From positions 1,550,001 to 1,614,000 of the forward strand of contig NZ_CP045740.1 in NCBI RefSeq assembly GCF_009650765.1: DNA of 64,000 nucleotides, written 5' to 3'. The position numbers and the translations under genes were made by a program. Source of the stretch: Streptomyces sp. SUK 48. Lineage in GTDB: Bacteria > Actinomycetota > Actinomycetes > Streptomycetales > Streptomycetaceae. Below are positions 45,204 to 54,350 of the stretch, piece by piece (position 1 is the first letter of the stretch; each line of letters starts with the position of its first letter). Below the pieces are notes generated by a model. It saw nothing but the letters and a program-made list of their open reading frames with translations. It did not search any database and was not told the origin of the DNA.

Positions 45204-46442
45204 TCAGACAGCGGTCAGGGTGTACGTGCCCGCACCGTCCTGCCTGCCGCTGGAATACTGGCGGATGAACTCCCCGTCCGCGTAGCGGTCGTGGCCCAGC
45301 ATCGAGCCGGTGTACTTGTTCTGGATACCGACGTTGCCGGAGCCGGGTACGTCACGGTAGATGTAGAACCGCTGGATATCATCCTCCGCGCAGGAGACCG
45401 TCTTCAGGGCCGCGCCCTCGGTGGCCGCGTTCTGCGCGTCGATGGCCGCGCACCCTCCGTTGCCCCAGTTCCACAGGGTCGCTTCGAGGACCCCGTTGTT
45501 CTCCATCACGTTGCACAGGCGCCAGTTGTCCAGGTGGGCGCTGAGGAAATTGGACTCACGCAGGCGGACACCGTCGGCGGCCAGGAGCGGAGCGCTCCAG
45601 TTCAGGGGCTTGCCGGGCACGCCGATCCGGTAGACGGCGGGCTGGCAGTCCAGGGCGGCCCGCGTCACGGGGGCCGGGCTCCTGGTGACGGCCACGGTCT
45701 TCCCGGCCGTGGTGAGTCCCCGGGCCTCGGCCCTGGCGGAGCGGACGGGACCTGCCGGGTGCTGCGCGGTCGCGGCGGGCGCACCGCAGTCGAGGAGGCC
45801 CTGGGCCTTGGCCATGATGCTGCTGGCGGGGACCTTGTCCTCGCAGCGCACCGCGCCCTCCTCGAGGGTGGTGTACGTGGTGTAGGACCCGGTGTCGGGG
45901 CCCTCGACCCACTTCAGTCCGCCCGCGTCCGACCGGTTGCAGTTGAGGCTCCCGTACGTACCCGTGACCTTCTTCGTGCCCTCGTACAGGCCGTAGTAGC
46001 CGGGCTTGCGGAAGTCCCAGGAGATCGACTTGTTCGTGGTCGAGGTGTGGGTGTAGTTGACCTGCACGTTCAGGCCGAGCATGCCGCCGACCATGCCAAG
46101 GGCCTCGACCTGGAAGTTGCCCTGGATGTTGCCGTTGACGCCGACGGACACCGAGATGGTGTCCTGGACACTGGTGTCCACGCTCTGCGAACCGGTCGAG
46201 CCGTCGGTGACATACCAGCCCTTGAAGTGCGTGATGGTCGGCACGACTTCGGTGCTCTTGATGATCGGGTGGCGGGTCCCGAGATCGGCTGCGGTACACG
46301 TCTGGCCGGGCTGAACCGTCTGCCCGGCGGCGGGCGCGGCCCAGGTGGCGGCGGCCGGGGTGGCGGCCAGGCCGACGGCTGCCGTGGCGGTGGCCATGAG
46401 CGCTCCGAGCCCTCTGCCCAGGCGGGTCCCTGTACGGCGCAT
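45204..46442 (-). CDS. Secreted protein with beta-rich domain and lectin-like C terminus
   Basis: 412 residues. Signal peptide (MRRTGTRLGRGLGALMATAT, cleavage after PAAAT). Residues about 60-180 alternate polar and hydrophobic residues over a long stretch (TISVSVGVNGNIQGNFQVEA, then MLGLNVQVNYTHTSTTNKSI), as in amphipathic beta-hairpins. The last 130 residues have Trp/Cys/Gly spacing like a beta-trefoil lectin. AGGGGGA lies before the ATG. Divergent from a NucA-like secreted nuclease gene. A pore-forming or cell-binding role is possible but unproven. Confidence 0.65.
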   Translation of the reverse strand: MRRTGTRLGRGLGALMATATAAVGLAATPAAATWAAPAAGQTVQPGQTCTAADLGTRHPIIKSTEVVPTITHFKGWYVTDGSTGSQSVDTSVQDTISVSVGVNGNIQGNFQVEALGMVGGMLGLNVQVNYTHTSTTNKSISWDFRKPGYYGLYEGTKKVTGTYGSLNCNRSDAGGLKWVEGPDTGSYTTYTTLEEGAVRCEDKVPASSIMAKAQGLLDCGAPAATAQHPAGPVRSARAEARGLTTAGKTVAVTRSPAPVTRAALDCQPAVYRIGVPGKPLNWSAPLLAADGVRLRESNFLSAHLDNWRLCNVMENNGVLEATLWNWGNGGCAAIDAQNAATEGAALKTVSCAEDDIQRFYIYRDVPGSGNVGIQNKYTGSMLGHDRYADGEFIRQYSSGRQDGAGTYTLTAV

Positions 46443-46641
46443 CGCTGCTTCCCCCTGCTTGTGTATGGCCTGTGAGGTGAGTGTGAGTGAAACTAGCGCC
46501 GCCGGGGGGTGCCAGGTCCAGACCGCAACTGGCCAAACCGGATCAAAAACTGTCGTGTTCTCGGTTGGCATGGAGGGGAGTTGCCCGGTTCCATACCTCC
46601 GGTGCGCCCGCCAACGGGCCACCGGCGGAAGGGACCACCTG

Positions 46642-47906
46642 TTGAAACACGTCGGACGCTGCGTGGTGGCACTCGCCTCGCTCGCTCTCACCCTGACCAC
46701 CCTCACCACGACGGCGCAGGCCGCCACGCCCCCGCCGCCGCGCCCGGCCCCGCCACTGTCACCGCGCCCCCGGCCGCGCCCGGCAGGACCTGCGGCCCGG
46801 TCGAGCCCGGGACCAGGGCCTACAAGGAAGGCGCGGTGAAGTCCTGCATCGAGGTCCGTCCCGGACCGGCACGGACCGCCCCCAAGCCCCTTGTTCCGGT
46901 GACGGCCTGCACCGGGGACAAGGGGTACGCCTCGACCCGGCACAGCTACTGCCTGGAAGCCACTGCCGACTACACCCTCTACGGCAAGGACGCCGGCACC
47001 GGCGCGGAGGTGGAGATCGGCAAGTCCACCATGCACATAGCCCAGCACGCTTCCCTCGATCCGCGGGGGGCGTCGTGGAAGGAGCAGGTGGAAGCCACGG
47101 TCGTCCAGGGGACGCCCACCATCGGCGAAATGATCTTCGATTTCGATGCCTCGTGCTCGGGCCAGTGCACGCTGGCCAACCGCAGGATGCGCTCGAACAT
47201 CGGCATCGGTGAAACCAAGACGGCCGCCTTCACCTTTCAGACCACGGTCGGCAACAACGCACAGACAGAGATCGTGCCGTCCTACCATCTCAGCGCGTAC
47301 TCCACCGAAGAGAACGACCCCAGCGGACACCACGAACTCGACAACCGGTGGAACAACCCCAACACGCTGCGCTGTGACCAAGCGGTCAGCAAGGACGCGA
47401 ACACCGGCTGCATCGTCATGGGGAACATGGCCGATGTGAAGATCTCCATCGCCAAGTACGGTGCCGCGGCCATCACCTACCAGTGGGCGCAGAACACGCT
47501 GATCGGCGGCAACTTCGGAACGCCGGGCCACACGCTGATCCGGTTCCGGGACGACGACGGCAAGATCAGGGACCGTAACCGCTACCAGTCCTGCGAGGCC
47601 GCCCCGAACCCCTTCAAACCCTTCCTCGTCACGGCGGAGAAAGACTCGTGCGACGAGTTCCCGTTCGCCGCGACCGCGCAGGGCGGCACCAACGGCAACC
47701 TGTGCTCGGAGATCCAGCCGTGGTTCAACTCCGCCACCGGCCAGTGGGAAGTCAAGCTGCTCAGGTATCCGGGGCCGATGGTGAACTGCGTCCGCAGTCA
47801 CGTACCGATCAGCCAGAACACCGGCGCGGGCAGCGAGTACGGCAACGCCGTCCTGTCCGAACGCATCCTCGACGGCGAGAACTTCACCGTCACCATCACC
47901 GGCTAG
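46642..47906 (+). CDS. Secreted protein with NucA/NucB-type nuclease C terminus, frameshifted
   Basis: The signal peptide (LKHVGRCVVALASLALTLTT, TTLG start with GGAAGGG) is in one frame and the rest in the next. The switch is at the five-C run 46729-46733. Six C would give 422 codons exactly. The C-terminal 130 residues contain EKDSCDEFPFAATAQGG, the NucA/NucB signature. The 200 residues in between (SGHHELDNRWNNPNTLRCDQ and others) are unassigned. Probably an extracellular DNase; likely intact if the missing C is an error. Divergent from the beta-rich secreted protein. Confidence 0.75.
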
Positions 47907-47962
47907 GTTCTGTCCGACGGGTCATGCGCGAGGCCGGCTGATCCCCCGGCACAGGCGGTACG

Positions 47963-48664
47963 TCAGTTGGGCTGGCCCAGCGGGCGTACGACCACCGTGT
48001 TGACGTCGACCCCGGCCGGCTGCCGGATCGCCCACACCACGGAGTCGGCGATCTGGTCGGCGGTCAGCAGGTACCCCGGGGGCAGGCTGCCGTAGCCGTC
48101 CCAGAACGGTGTCTCCACCCGGCCGGGGGCGACCAGCGTCACGCCGACGCCGAACTCGGTGACCTGCCGCCGGGTGTTCTCGGCGAGCCCGGTGACCGCC
48201 CACTTGGTCGCCCCGTACAGGTTGCCGGGCGTGTTCACGAACCCGGCGACGCTGCCGACGAGCACGATCCGGCCGCGCGTCTCCTTGAGCGCGTCGATGG
48301 CGGCGCGGATGAGCAGGGCCGGGCCGAGGACGTTGGTGAGGACCATCTCGGACCAGCCGGCCGGGTCGCCCTCGGCCACGGAGTCATGGGTGGCGGTCCC
48401 GGCGTTGGCGACCACGGTGTCCAGCCGGCCGTACGTCGCGAGCGTGCGGTCGACCGCGTGCCGGATGTCGTCGTACGAGGCCGCGTCGCCGACGACGGTC
48501 GTCAGCGCCCCGGGGTCGCCCAGGCTCTCGGCGAAGTCCCGCAGCCGCCGTTCGGTGCGGCCCGTGACGGTGACCCGGTGTCCCGCGGCCAGCAGTTGGC
48601 GGGCGACGGCGGCCCCGATGCCGCTGCCGCCGCCGGTGATGAGCGCGACCGGAGAGTCGTTCAT
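47963..48664 (-). CDS. Short-chain dehydrogenase/reductase
   Basis: 233 residues. GGGSGIG at 11-17, NAG near 90, Ser in LVGSVAGF, YGATKWA for Tyr/Lys. Arg residues in VTGRTERRL after the second strand suggest NADP. GGGGGA lies before the ATG. It is an NADP-dependent oxidoreductase of the SDR family, substrate unknown; no operon partner. Confidence 0.9.
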   Translation of the reverse strand: MNDSPVALITGGGSGIGAAVARQLLAAGHRVTVTGRTERRLRDFAESLGDPGALTTVVGDAASYDDIRHAVDRTLATYGRLDTVVANAGTATHDSVAEGDPAGWSEMVLTNVLGPALLIRAAIDALKETRGRIVLVGSVAGFVNTPGNLYGATKWAVTGLAENTRRQVTEFGVGVTLVAPGRVETPFWDGYGSLPPGYLLTADQIADSVVWAIRQPAGVDVNTVVVRPLGQPN

Positions 48665-48759
48665 GGTTTCCCCCTGGATTCCCGAATGCCGTGCAACGGA
48701 AAGGGAGTTCACCACCTGGAGTGCTCTCGAAGTCAAGTGCCGCCGGGCGCCGGGGCCGG

Positions 48760-49707
48760 TCAGGACGGGCGCACGGCCGTGTGCACGGTGTGCGCGGACA
48801 GCACGAAGACGTCCGGCCGCCGGTGGACGCTTCCGGGGTCGGCCGGGTCCAGGAGCCGGCCGAGGGTGTCCCGGTCCTCGGCGGTGAGCACGTCGCCGAA
48901 ACTCTCGCGCTGCCGGCCGAGGAGCTCGGCGATGTGCGCGCGGGCCCGCTCGTCGGCCGGGGCGGGCAGGTCGAGCAGGAAGCTGCGGCTGCCGGTGTAC
49001 CGCAGGCCCGCGGCGGTCAGCAGGCCCGGCCAGTCCTCGGTCTCGGCGACGGAGCCGGGCAGCTCGGTCCGCATCCGCGTGAACCGGTCCTCCTCCAGGG
49101 CGTCCAGCCGCGCCTGGAGTCCCGGGCGGCCGATGCCCAGGTCGCGGGGCAGGAAGCGGGAGGGCAGGCCGCCTTCGAGGAGGGCCAGGGTGCCGCCGGG
49201 GGCGAGCCGCTGCCCGAACGCGGTGAGCGCGGCCCGCTGGTCGCCGAGGTGGTGCAGGCTGCGGCTGGCCCACAGCAGATCGGCGGGCTTCGGCAACTCG
49301 TCCAGGACGTCAGGGAGTTCACCGGCGAGGGTGTCGAAGCGGTCGGTGAGGCCGAGGCGGTCGGCGCGGGCGCGGGCCCGGTCCAGGAGCGGCGCGGTGC
49401 CGTCCACGGCGACGACCCGGGCGCCGGGGAACACCTCGGCGAACAGGCAGGTCAGCACCCCGGGACCGCTGCCCGCGTCCGCGATCAGCCCCGGCTCGGC
49501 GAGCTCGTCCGCCAGCCAGGACAGGGCCTGCCGGTACAGCGGGGCGAACAGCTCGGCCTGGGTCTCCAGGTGGGGGGCCAGCTGGTTCCAGTCGATGTCC
49601 GCGCCGTGCCCGTGCCCGTGCCGGTGTCCGTGACCCGCTTCGTGTCCCTGGCCCGCTTCGTGTCCCTGGCCGTCGTGGGTGTGATCGCCGTCGTGGTCGT
49701 GCGCCAT
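48760..49707 (-). CDS. SAM-dependent methyltransferase with His-rich N terminus
   Basis: 315 residues. Residues 1-36 hold about 13 His in repeated GH/HGH units encoded by short tandem repeats. The class I methyltransferase core follows: ADAGSGPGVLTCLFAEVFPG (motif I), VVAVDGT (motif II), LLWASRSLHHL and GGTLALLEGG. The His-rich head could bind nickel, zinc or copper. The substrate is unknown. Upstream is the divergent PhyH oxygenase gene. Confidence 0.8.
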   Translation of the reverse strand: MAHDHDGDHTHDGQGHEAGQGHEAGHGHRHGHGHGADIDWNQLAPHLETQAELFAPLYRQALSWLADELAEPGLIADAGSGPGVLTCLFAEVFPGARVVAVDGTAPLLDRARARADRLGLTDRFDTLAGELPDVLDELPKPADLLWASRSLHHLGDQRAALTAFGQRLAPGGTLALLEGGLPSRFLPRDLGIGRPGLQARLDALEEDRFTRMRTELPGSVAETEDWPGLLTAAGLRYTGSRSFLLDLPAPADERARAHIAELLGRQRESFGDVLTAEDRDTLGRLLDPADPGSVHRRPDVFVLSAHTVHTAVRPS

Positions 49708-49845
49708 GGTGGTCAGCCTCTCTTCCGGATACGGCCAGAGTGCGACGCCACACCGGGTGAGGGCCAGTTCCGTTGCCGACCCGGCAAATCCCTCGCGGGG
49801 CGGTCGCCGGAAAACCGGATGCCCGGCCGCCGCCCCTCGTCCACC

Positions 49846-50619
49846 ATGGCCCGCATGGGCAACGACATGGTGGAGCGCTTCCTCGCCGACGGTTTCGTGA
49901 AGATCGAGGGCGCGGTCGCACCCCGGGTCGCCGAGGACTGCGCGCGGCTGCTGTGGCGGGAGACGGGGTACGACCCTCAGGACCCCGGCACCTGGCAGGA
50001 ACCGGTGGTGCGGATCGGCGGCCTGGCGCAGGGCCCCTTCGCGGCAGCCGCCAACTCCCCCGCCCTGCACGCCGCGTTCGACCTGCTGGTGGGCGAACGG
50101 CGCTGGCTGCCGCGGTACTCGCTCGGCACCTTTCCGCTGCGCTTCCCGCACCCCGCGGACCCGGGCGACGCCGGCTGGCACATCGAAGGCAGCTATCTGC
50201 CCGAGGGCGCCGGCTGGTTCCACACCAATCTGCGCTCCCGGGACCGGGCGTTGCTGATGCTGTTCCTGTTCAGCGAGGTGGGCGAGGAGGACGCCCCGAC
50301 GCGGATCCGGGCCGGCTCGCATCTGGACGTGCCGCCGGTCCTGGAGCCGTACGGCGAGGCGGGTGTCTCCGGGCTGGAGATCGCCCCGGAGCTGGTCGCG
50401 GCGAGCGCGCACCGGCCGCTCGCCCTGGCCACCGGGCGCCCCGGCGATGTCTATCTGTGCCATCCGTTCCTGGTGCACGCGGCGCAGCCGCACCGGGGCA
50501 CCCGGCCGCGGCTCATGGCACAGCCGCCGCTGGACCCGGCGGTGCCGTACGAGCTGGAGCGGCCGGACGGGGCGTACTCACCGGTGGAGACGGCGATCCG
50601 GCGGGGGCTCGGGCGATAG
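49846..50619 (+). CDS. Phytanoyl-CoA dioxygenase-family oxygenase
   Basis: 257 residues. Double-stranded beta-helix with WHIEGSY giving the His and an acidic ligand (HxE instead of the usual HxD), FLVHAAQPHRG giving the distal His, and RPRLMAQPPL giving the 2-oxoglutarate Arg. Two close in-frame ATGs (49846, 49855) leave the start uncertain. Probably hydroxylates a small metabolite. Ends convergent to a methyltransferase gene. Confidence 0.8.
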   Translation: MARMGNDMVERFLADGFVKIEGAVAPRVAEDCARLLWRETGYDPQDPGTWQEPVVRIGGLAQGPFAAAANSPALHAAFDLLVGERRWLPRYSLGTFPLRFPHPADPGDAGWHIEGSYLPEGAGWFHTNLRSRDRALLMLFLFSEVGEEDAPTRIRAGSHLDVPPVLEPYGEAGVSGLEIAPELVAASAHRPLALATGRPGDVYLCHPFLVHAAQPHRGTRPRLMAQPPLDPAVPYELERPDGAYSPVETAIRRGLGR

Positions 50620-50657
50620 GGCACCCGGCCGCCGCGCCTCCCCTGTCCGTCGGCCCG

Positions 50658-51398
50658 TCAGTCCTTGCGGAAGGCGCGCAGGCTGAACGTCGGGTCGGGG
50701 CGCGGGCGGTCCTGGTCCGGGAGGGCGGCGAGGCGGGCGGCGTACGTCTCCCGGCGGGGATCGCCCGGCGGCAGCAGGCTGAACCAGCCCCGGTGCAGGT
50801 CGGCGATGGTGCTGCGGGGGCTGCGGCCCTGGCCGACGCCGGGGAAGGCGGACCGCCCGGCGAGCGCGAGCCCCTGCCGGGCGGCCTGTGCGGTGACGAG
50901 GCCGGCGGCGTCGGCGGCGGGGCGGATCGGGCGGCCGGCGAGGGCGGCCTCGATGTCGCTGCCCACGTCGTGCGCGGCGGCCTTGTCGACCGTCGTGACG
51001 TACACCCCGCCGGGCTTCAGGACCCGGGCGCACTCGGCGAGGACGGCGCGCAGGTCCTCGGGGTCGGTCAGCAGGTGCAGCAGCCAGATGCTGGTGACGG
51101 CGTCGAAGGCGGCGCCGGGGAAAGGCAGTCGGCGGCTGTCGGCCCGCACGATCGTGCCGGGCAGGCGGACGGCGGCCCGGCGGATCATGCCGGCGGCGAG
51201 GTCGGCGCCGGTCACCCGGGTCGCGGGGCGGGCGGCGGCGAGCCTGCGGGTGACGATGCCGGTACCGCAGCCGAGGTCGAGGAGGCGCCCCGGGCGGTCG
51301 GGTATCAGGTCGAGGACGGCGCCCGCGGCGGCCTCGGCGCGTGCCTCGCCGCCGCGTGAGGCGTCGTAGCGGCGCGCTTCCTTGTCGTAATCGAGCAC
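50658..51398 (-). CDS. Class I SAM-dependent methyltransferase
   Basis: 246 residues. LLDLGCGTGIVTRRLA (motif I), VTGADLAAGMIRRA, then IWLLHLLTDPEDLRAVLAEC and VLKPGGVYVTTVD. GTG start by homology; an upstream GTC cannot be a start. It follows the pterin carbinolamine dehydratase gene by 5 bases and is probably translated from the same mRNA. Substrate unknown. Confidence 0.85.
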   Translation of the reverse strand: MLDYDKEARRYDASRGGEARAEAAAGAVLDLIPDRPGRLLDLGCGTGIVTRRLAAARPATRVTGADLAAGMIRRAAVRLPGTIVRADSRRLPFPGAAFDAVTSIWLLHLLTDPEDLRAVLAECARVLKPGGVYVTTVDKAAAHDVGSDIEAALAGRPIRPAADAAGLVTAQAARQGLALAGRSAFPGVGQGRSPRSTIADLHRGWFSLLPPGDPRRETYAARLAALPDQDRPRPDPTFSLRAFRKD

Positions 51399-51403
51399 GA
51401 CGC

Positions 51404-51709
51404 TCAGTGTGCGCCGTGGCCCGGGGCGATGTCCTCCACCCTGCGGGCGAGAGCGAAGTCCTTCTCGGTGAGGGTGCCGCCGGCGCTGTGGGTGGTGAGG
51501 GTGAGGTCGACGGAGTGGTAGCCGAGGGTGCAGTCGGAGTGGTGGTCCAGCTCGTCCTGGATGCGGGCGATGTGCAGGACCAGGGCGGCCGCGGCGAAGT
51601 GCGTGGGGAGCCGGTAGGTGCGGGTGAGCCGGTCGCCGTCCGCGGACCAGCCGGGGAGTTCGGCGAGCCGGTCCTCGATCTCCTTCTGCGACAGCGGTGC
51701 GACGGCCAT
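51404..51709 (-). CDS. Pterin-4-alpha-carbinolamine dehydratase
   Basis: 101 residues with the family signature around ELDHHSDCTLGYHSVDLTLT, containing the paired His and the later TH. It recycles the carbinolamine formed when tetrahydrobiopterin-type cofactors are used by aromatic hydroxylases. It is the first gene of a pair with the methyltransferase. No pterin-dependent hydroxylase is in the window. Confidence 0.9.
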   Translation of the reverse strand: MAVAPLSQKEIEDRLAELPGWSADGDRLTRTYRLPTHFAAAALVLHIARIQDELDHHSDCTLGYHSVDLTLTTHSAGGTLTEKDFALARRVEDIAPGHGAH

Positions 51710-51890
51710 GGCGCGGCTCCCTTCGGGACGGGGGCGGGTCTGCTCCCAGCCTGCCACGCGCCGGACCGGGACGGCGGGCGACGCGTCCACGGGTCCGATA
51801 CCGGCTGGGGCCCCGTCGTTTCCGGCCTGACCTGGCGCGTCCGCGGGCGCGAGGTCGTTGGGCCGCGCACTTCTCGTCTAGGGTCGAGGT

Positions 51891-52718
51891 ATGACCATGG
51901 TCGCCACCGAAGCTTCCGTGTCCGCCGCCGCCCTCGACGGCAAGGGGGTGGGTCCGCTGCTGCGTGCCTGGCGGGAACGGCGCCGCGTCTCCCAGCTGGA
52001 GCTGGCGCTGCGGGCCGACTCCTCCGCCCGGCACATCAGTTTCGTGGAGACGGGGAGGTCCCGCCCGAGCGAGGAGATGGTGCTGCGGCTCGCCGAGCAT
52101 CTGGACGTGCCCGTGCGGGAGCGCAACGCGCTGCTGCTGGCGGCCGGTTACGCCCCGCGCTATCCGGAGACGCCGCTGGACGATCCCGCCCTGGACGCCC
52201 TGCGCGAGGGGATGGAGCGGCTCATCCAGGGCTATGAGCCGTATCCCGCGCTGGTGGTGGACGCCGGGTACACGGTCGTGGCCGCCAACCGGGGCATCAC
52301 GATGCTGCTGGACGGCATCCCGGAGAAGCTGCTGCACCCGCCGAACGCGATGCGGCTGACCCTGCACCCCGAGGGCCTCGCCCCGCGCATCCGCAACCTG
52401 AGGGAGTGGCGCGGGCATCTGGTCGCGCAGATGGAGCGGCAGCTGGCGCTGCACCGCTCGGACCAGCTCCGCGCCCTGTACGAGGAGGTGACGGCGTATC
52501 CGGTGCCCGAGGACGCGCCGGGCGAGGAGCCGGAGGAGCCGGTGCCGTACTTCGCGCTGCCGATGCGGGTCGAGCACGAGGGCCGCGTCCTGTCCTTCGT
52601 GTCCTCCATCTCCACCTTCAACACACCGATGGACGTCACCGTCGCCGAACTCGCCATCGAGACCTTCCTGCCGGCCGACCCGGCGACGGCCAAGTACCTC
52701 CAGACGATGGCCGATTGA
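51891..52718 (+). CDS. XRE regulator with MmyB-like ligand domain
   Basis: 275 residues. The HTH (GPLLRAWRERRRVSQLELAL to HISFVETGRSRPS) at 20-80 is followed by the MmyB-type domain (YEPYPALVVDAGYTVVAANR, PMDVTVAELAIETFLPAD). These regulators usually control neighbouring oxidoreductases; here none is obvious, though a divergent carbinolamine dehydratase/methyltransferase operon lies 180 bases upstream. Confidence 0.88.
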   Translation: MTMVATEASVSAAALDGKGVGPLLRAWRERRRVSQLELALRADSSARHISFVETGRSRPSEEMVLRLAEHLDVPVRERNALLLAAGYAPRYPETPLDDPALDALREGMERLIQGYEPYPALVVDAGYTVVAANRGITMLLDGIPEKLLHPPNAMRLTLHPEGLAPRIRNLREWRGHLVAQMERQLALHRSDQLRALYEEVTAYPVPEDAPGEEPEEPVPYFALPMRVEHEGRVLSFVSSISTFNTPMDVTVAELAIETFLPADPATAKYLQTMAD

Positions 52719-52837
52719 GGACCCCTCTCCCGGGTTGACGAACCTGTGATCATTCGGTGCGCTCGATCCGCTGTGCGAGCAGGCGCCGCGTGACAGACTG
52801 CTGCGCGCCAGGGCGGCACGGCAGGGGAGGACGTGGC

Positions 52838-53701
52838 GTGAGTGAGCGACGGGCCGCACCCACCGTGGGCCAGGTGGTGCTCGGCAAGCGGTTGCAGGAA
52901 CTGCGGGAGGCGGCGGGTCTCAGCCGTGAGGAGGCCGCCGGGGTGCTGCGGGTCGCGGCGGCGACCGTACGGCGCATGGAGACGGCCGAAGTCGCGCTGA
53001 AAATACCGTACTTGCAGGTCCTTCTCGGCACCTACGGGGTGGCGCGGGAGGAGGCGGCCGCGTTCGTGCGGCTGGCCGAGGAGGCCAACCAGCCGGGCTG
53101 GTGGCAGCGGTTCCACGATGTGCTGCCCGACTGGTTCAGCCTCTACGTCAGCCTGGAGGGCGCCGCCCGGATCATCCGCTCCTACGAGCCGCACTTCGTG
53201 CCGGGACTGCTCCAGACCGAGGCGTACGCGCGGGCGGTGATGGAGGCGGGGACGATCGGGCAGAGTGAGCCGGAGTCGGTGGAGCGGCATGTGTCGCTGC
53301 GGATGGAACGGCAGCGGCTGCTGGAGCGCGCGGACCCCCCGCACCTGTGGGTGATCATGGACGAGACGGTGCTGCGGCGCCCGGTGAGCACGTCCCCCGA
53401 GGTCATGCGCGAGCAGCTGGACCGGCTGGTGGAGTGCGCCGGGCAGGACCGGATCACGCTCCAGATCGCGGAGTTCGCGGCGGGCCCGCACCCGGGGACG
53501 TACGCGCCGTTCACGCTGTTCCGGTTCGCCGAGCCGGAGTTGCCGGACATGGTGTTCACCGAGTATCTGACCGGCGCCCTGTACCTGGACGCGCGGCGGG
53601 AGGTCGCCGCGCACCTGGAGGTGCTGGACCATATGACGGCGCGAGCCGCCTCGGCGCGGCGCACCCGGGAGATCCTGCGGGAGTACCGGGCGCGGATCTG
53701 A
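52838..53701 (+). CDS. XRE regulator with DUF5753
   Basis: 287 residues. GGGGAGG precedes the GTG. The HTH at about 18-70 has LGKRLQELREAAGLSREEAA, and DUF5753 has HFVPGLLQTEAYARAVM and GPHPGTYAPFTLFRF. This is the common Scr1-like Streptomyces type; no DUF397 partner follows. It ends just before a strong hairpin. Confidence 0.88.
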   Translation: MSERRAAPTVGQVVLGKRLQELREAAGLSREEAAGVLRVAAATVRRMETAEVALKIPYLQVLLGTYGVAREEAAAFVRLAEEANQPGWWQRFHDVLPDWFSLYVSLEGAARIIRSYEPHFVPGLLQTEAYARAVMEAGTIGQSEPESVERHVSLRMERQRLLERADPPHLWVIMDETVLRRPVSTSPEVMREQLDRLVECAGQDRITLQIAEFAAGPHPGTYAPFTLFRFAEPELPDMVFTEYLTGALYLDARREVAAHLEVLDHMTARAASARRTREILREYRARI

Positions 53702-53720
53702 GCCGTGCCCACGGCCCCGA

Positions 53721-53750
53721 GGTGCCGCGCCCCGACGGGAGCGCGGCACC
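53721..53750. terminator. Hairpin terminator with partial duplication
   Basis: GGTGCCGCGC, loop of ten bases, GCGCGGCACC: a perfect 10-bp stem. The right arm plus CTGTGCG is repeated at about 53777-53794. It serves the XRE gene and the convergent OsmC gene. Confidence 0.8.
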
Positions 53751-53813
53751 TGTGCGTCGACTGTGCGTCGACGAAGAGCGCGGCACCTGTGCGCCGCCCG
53801 GCGGCGCCCCGGC

Positions 53814-54239
53814 TCAGGCCAGTTCGGCGGTCAGGGTGATGGTCGTACCGGTGAGCGCCTGGCTGACCGGGCAGTTCTTCTTGGCGTCCTCGGCGGCCGA
53901 CGTGAAGCCCTGCTCGTCCAGGCCGGGCACCTCGCCGCGCACGGTGAGGTGGATGCCGGTGATGCCGGTGCCCGGCTGGAAGGTGACGTCGGCCTTGGTC
54001 TCCAGCTTGGTGGGCGGGGTGCCGGCGCCGGCCAGGCTGTGGGCGAGGGCCATGGAGAAGCAGCTGGAGTGGGCGGCCGCGATCAGCTCCTCCGGGCTGG
54101 TCTTCCCGTTCGCCTGCTCGGCGCGCGACGGCCAGGACACCGGCTGGGCGCCGATGCCGGAGGAGTCGAAGCTGACGACGCCCTGGCCATCGAGAAGGTT
54201 GCCTTCCCATTCGGTGTGCGCGGTGCGCGTGGTGGCCAC
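53814..54239 (-). CDS. OsmC-family organic hydroperoxide reductase
   Basis: 141 residues from a GTG with AAAGGA upstream. The two catalytic Cys are in HSSCFSMAL and KKNCPVSQAL, with the conserved SPEELIAAAHSSC context. It reduces organic peroxides with dithiol electron donors in the cytosol. No adjacent OhrR-type gene, so it is regulated from elsewhere. Confidence 0.92.
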   Translation of the reverse strand: MATTRTAHTEWEGNLLDGQGVVSFDSSGIGAQPVSWPSRAEQANGKTSPEELIAAAHSSCFSMALAHSLAGAGTPPTKLETKADVTFQPGTGITGIHLTVRGEVPGLDEQGFTSAAEDAKKNCPVSQALTGTTITLTAELA

Positions 54240-54350
54240 GGTGGTTCCTTTCGCGAGGGATACGGTCCCGATGCCGGGTGTCCTAAATCCCTATCCGATC
54301 ACATCCGGGCGGCGGAGGCGGGGGTTCTGCGGTGCCCGGGGGACGCGTCG

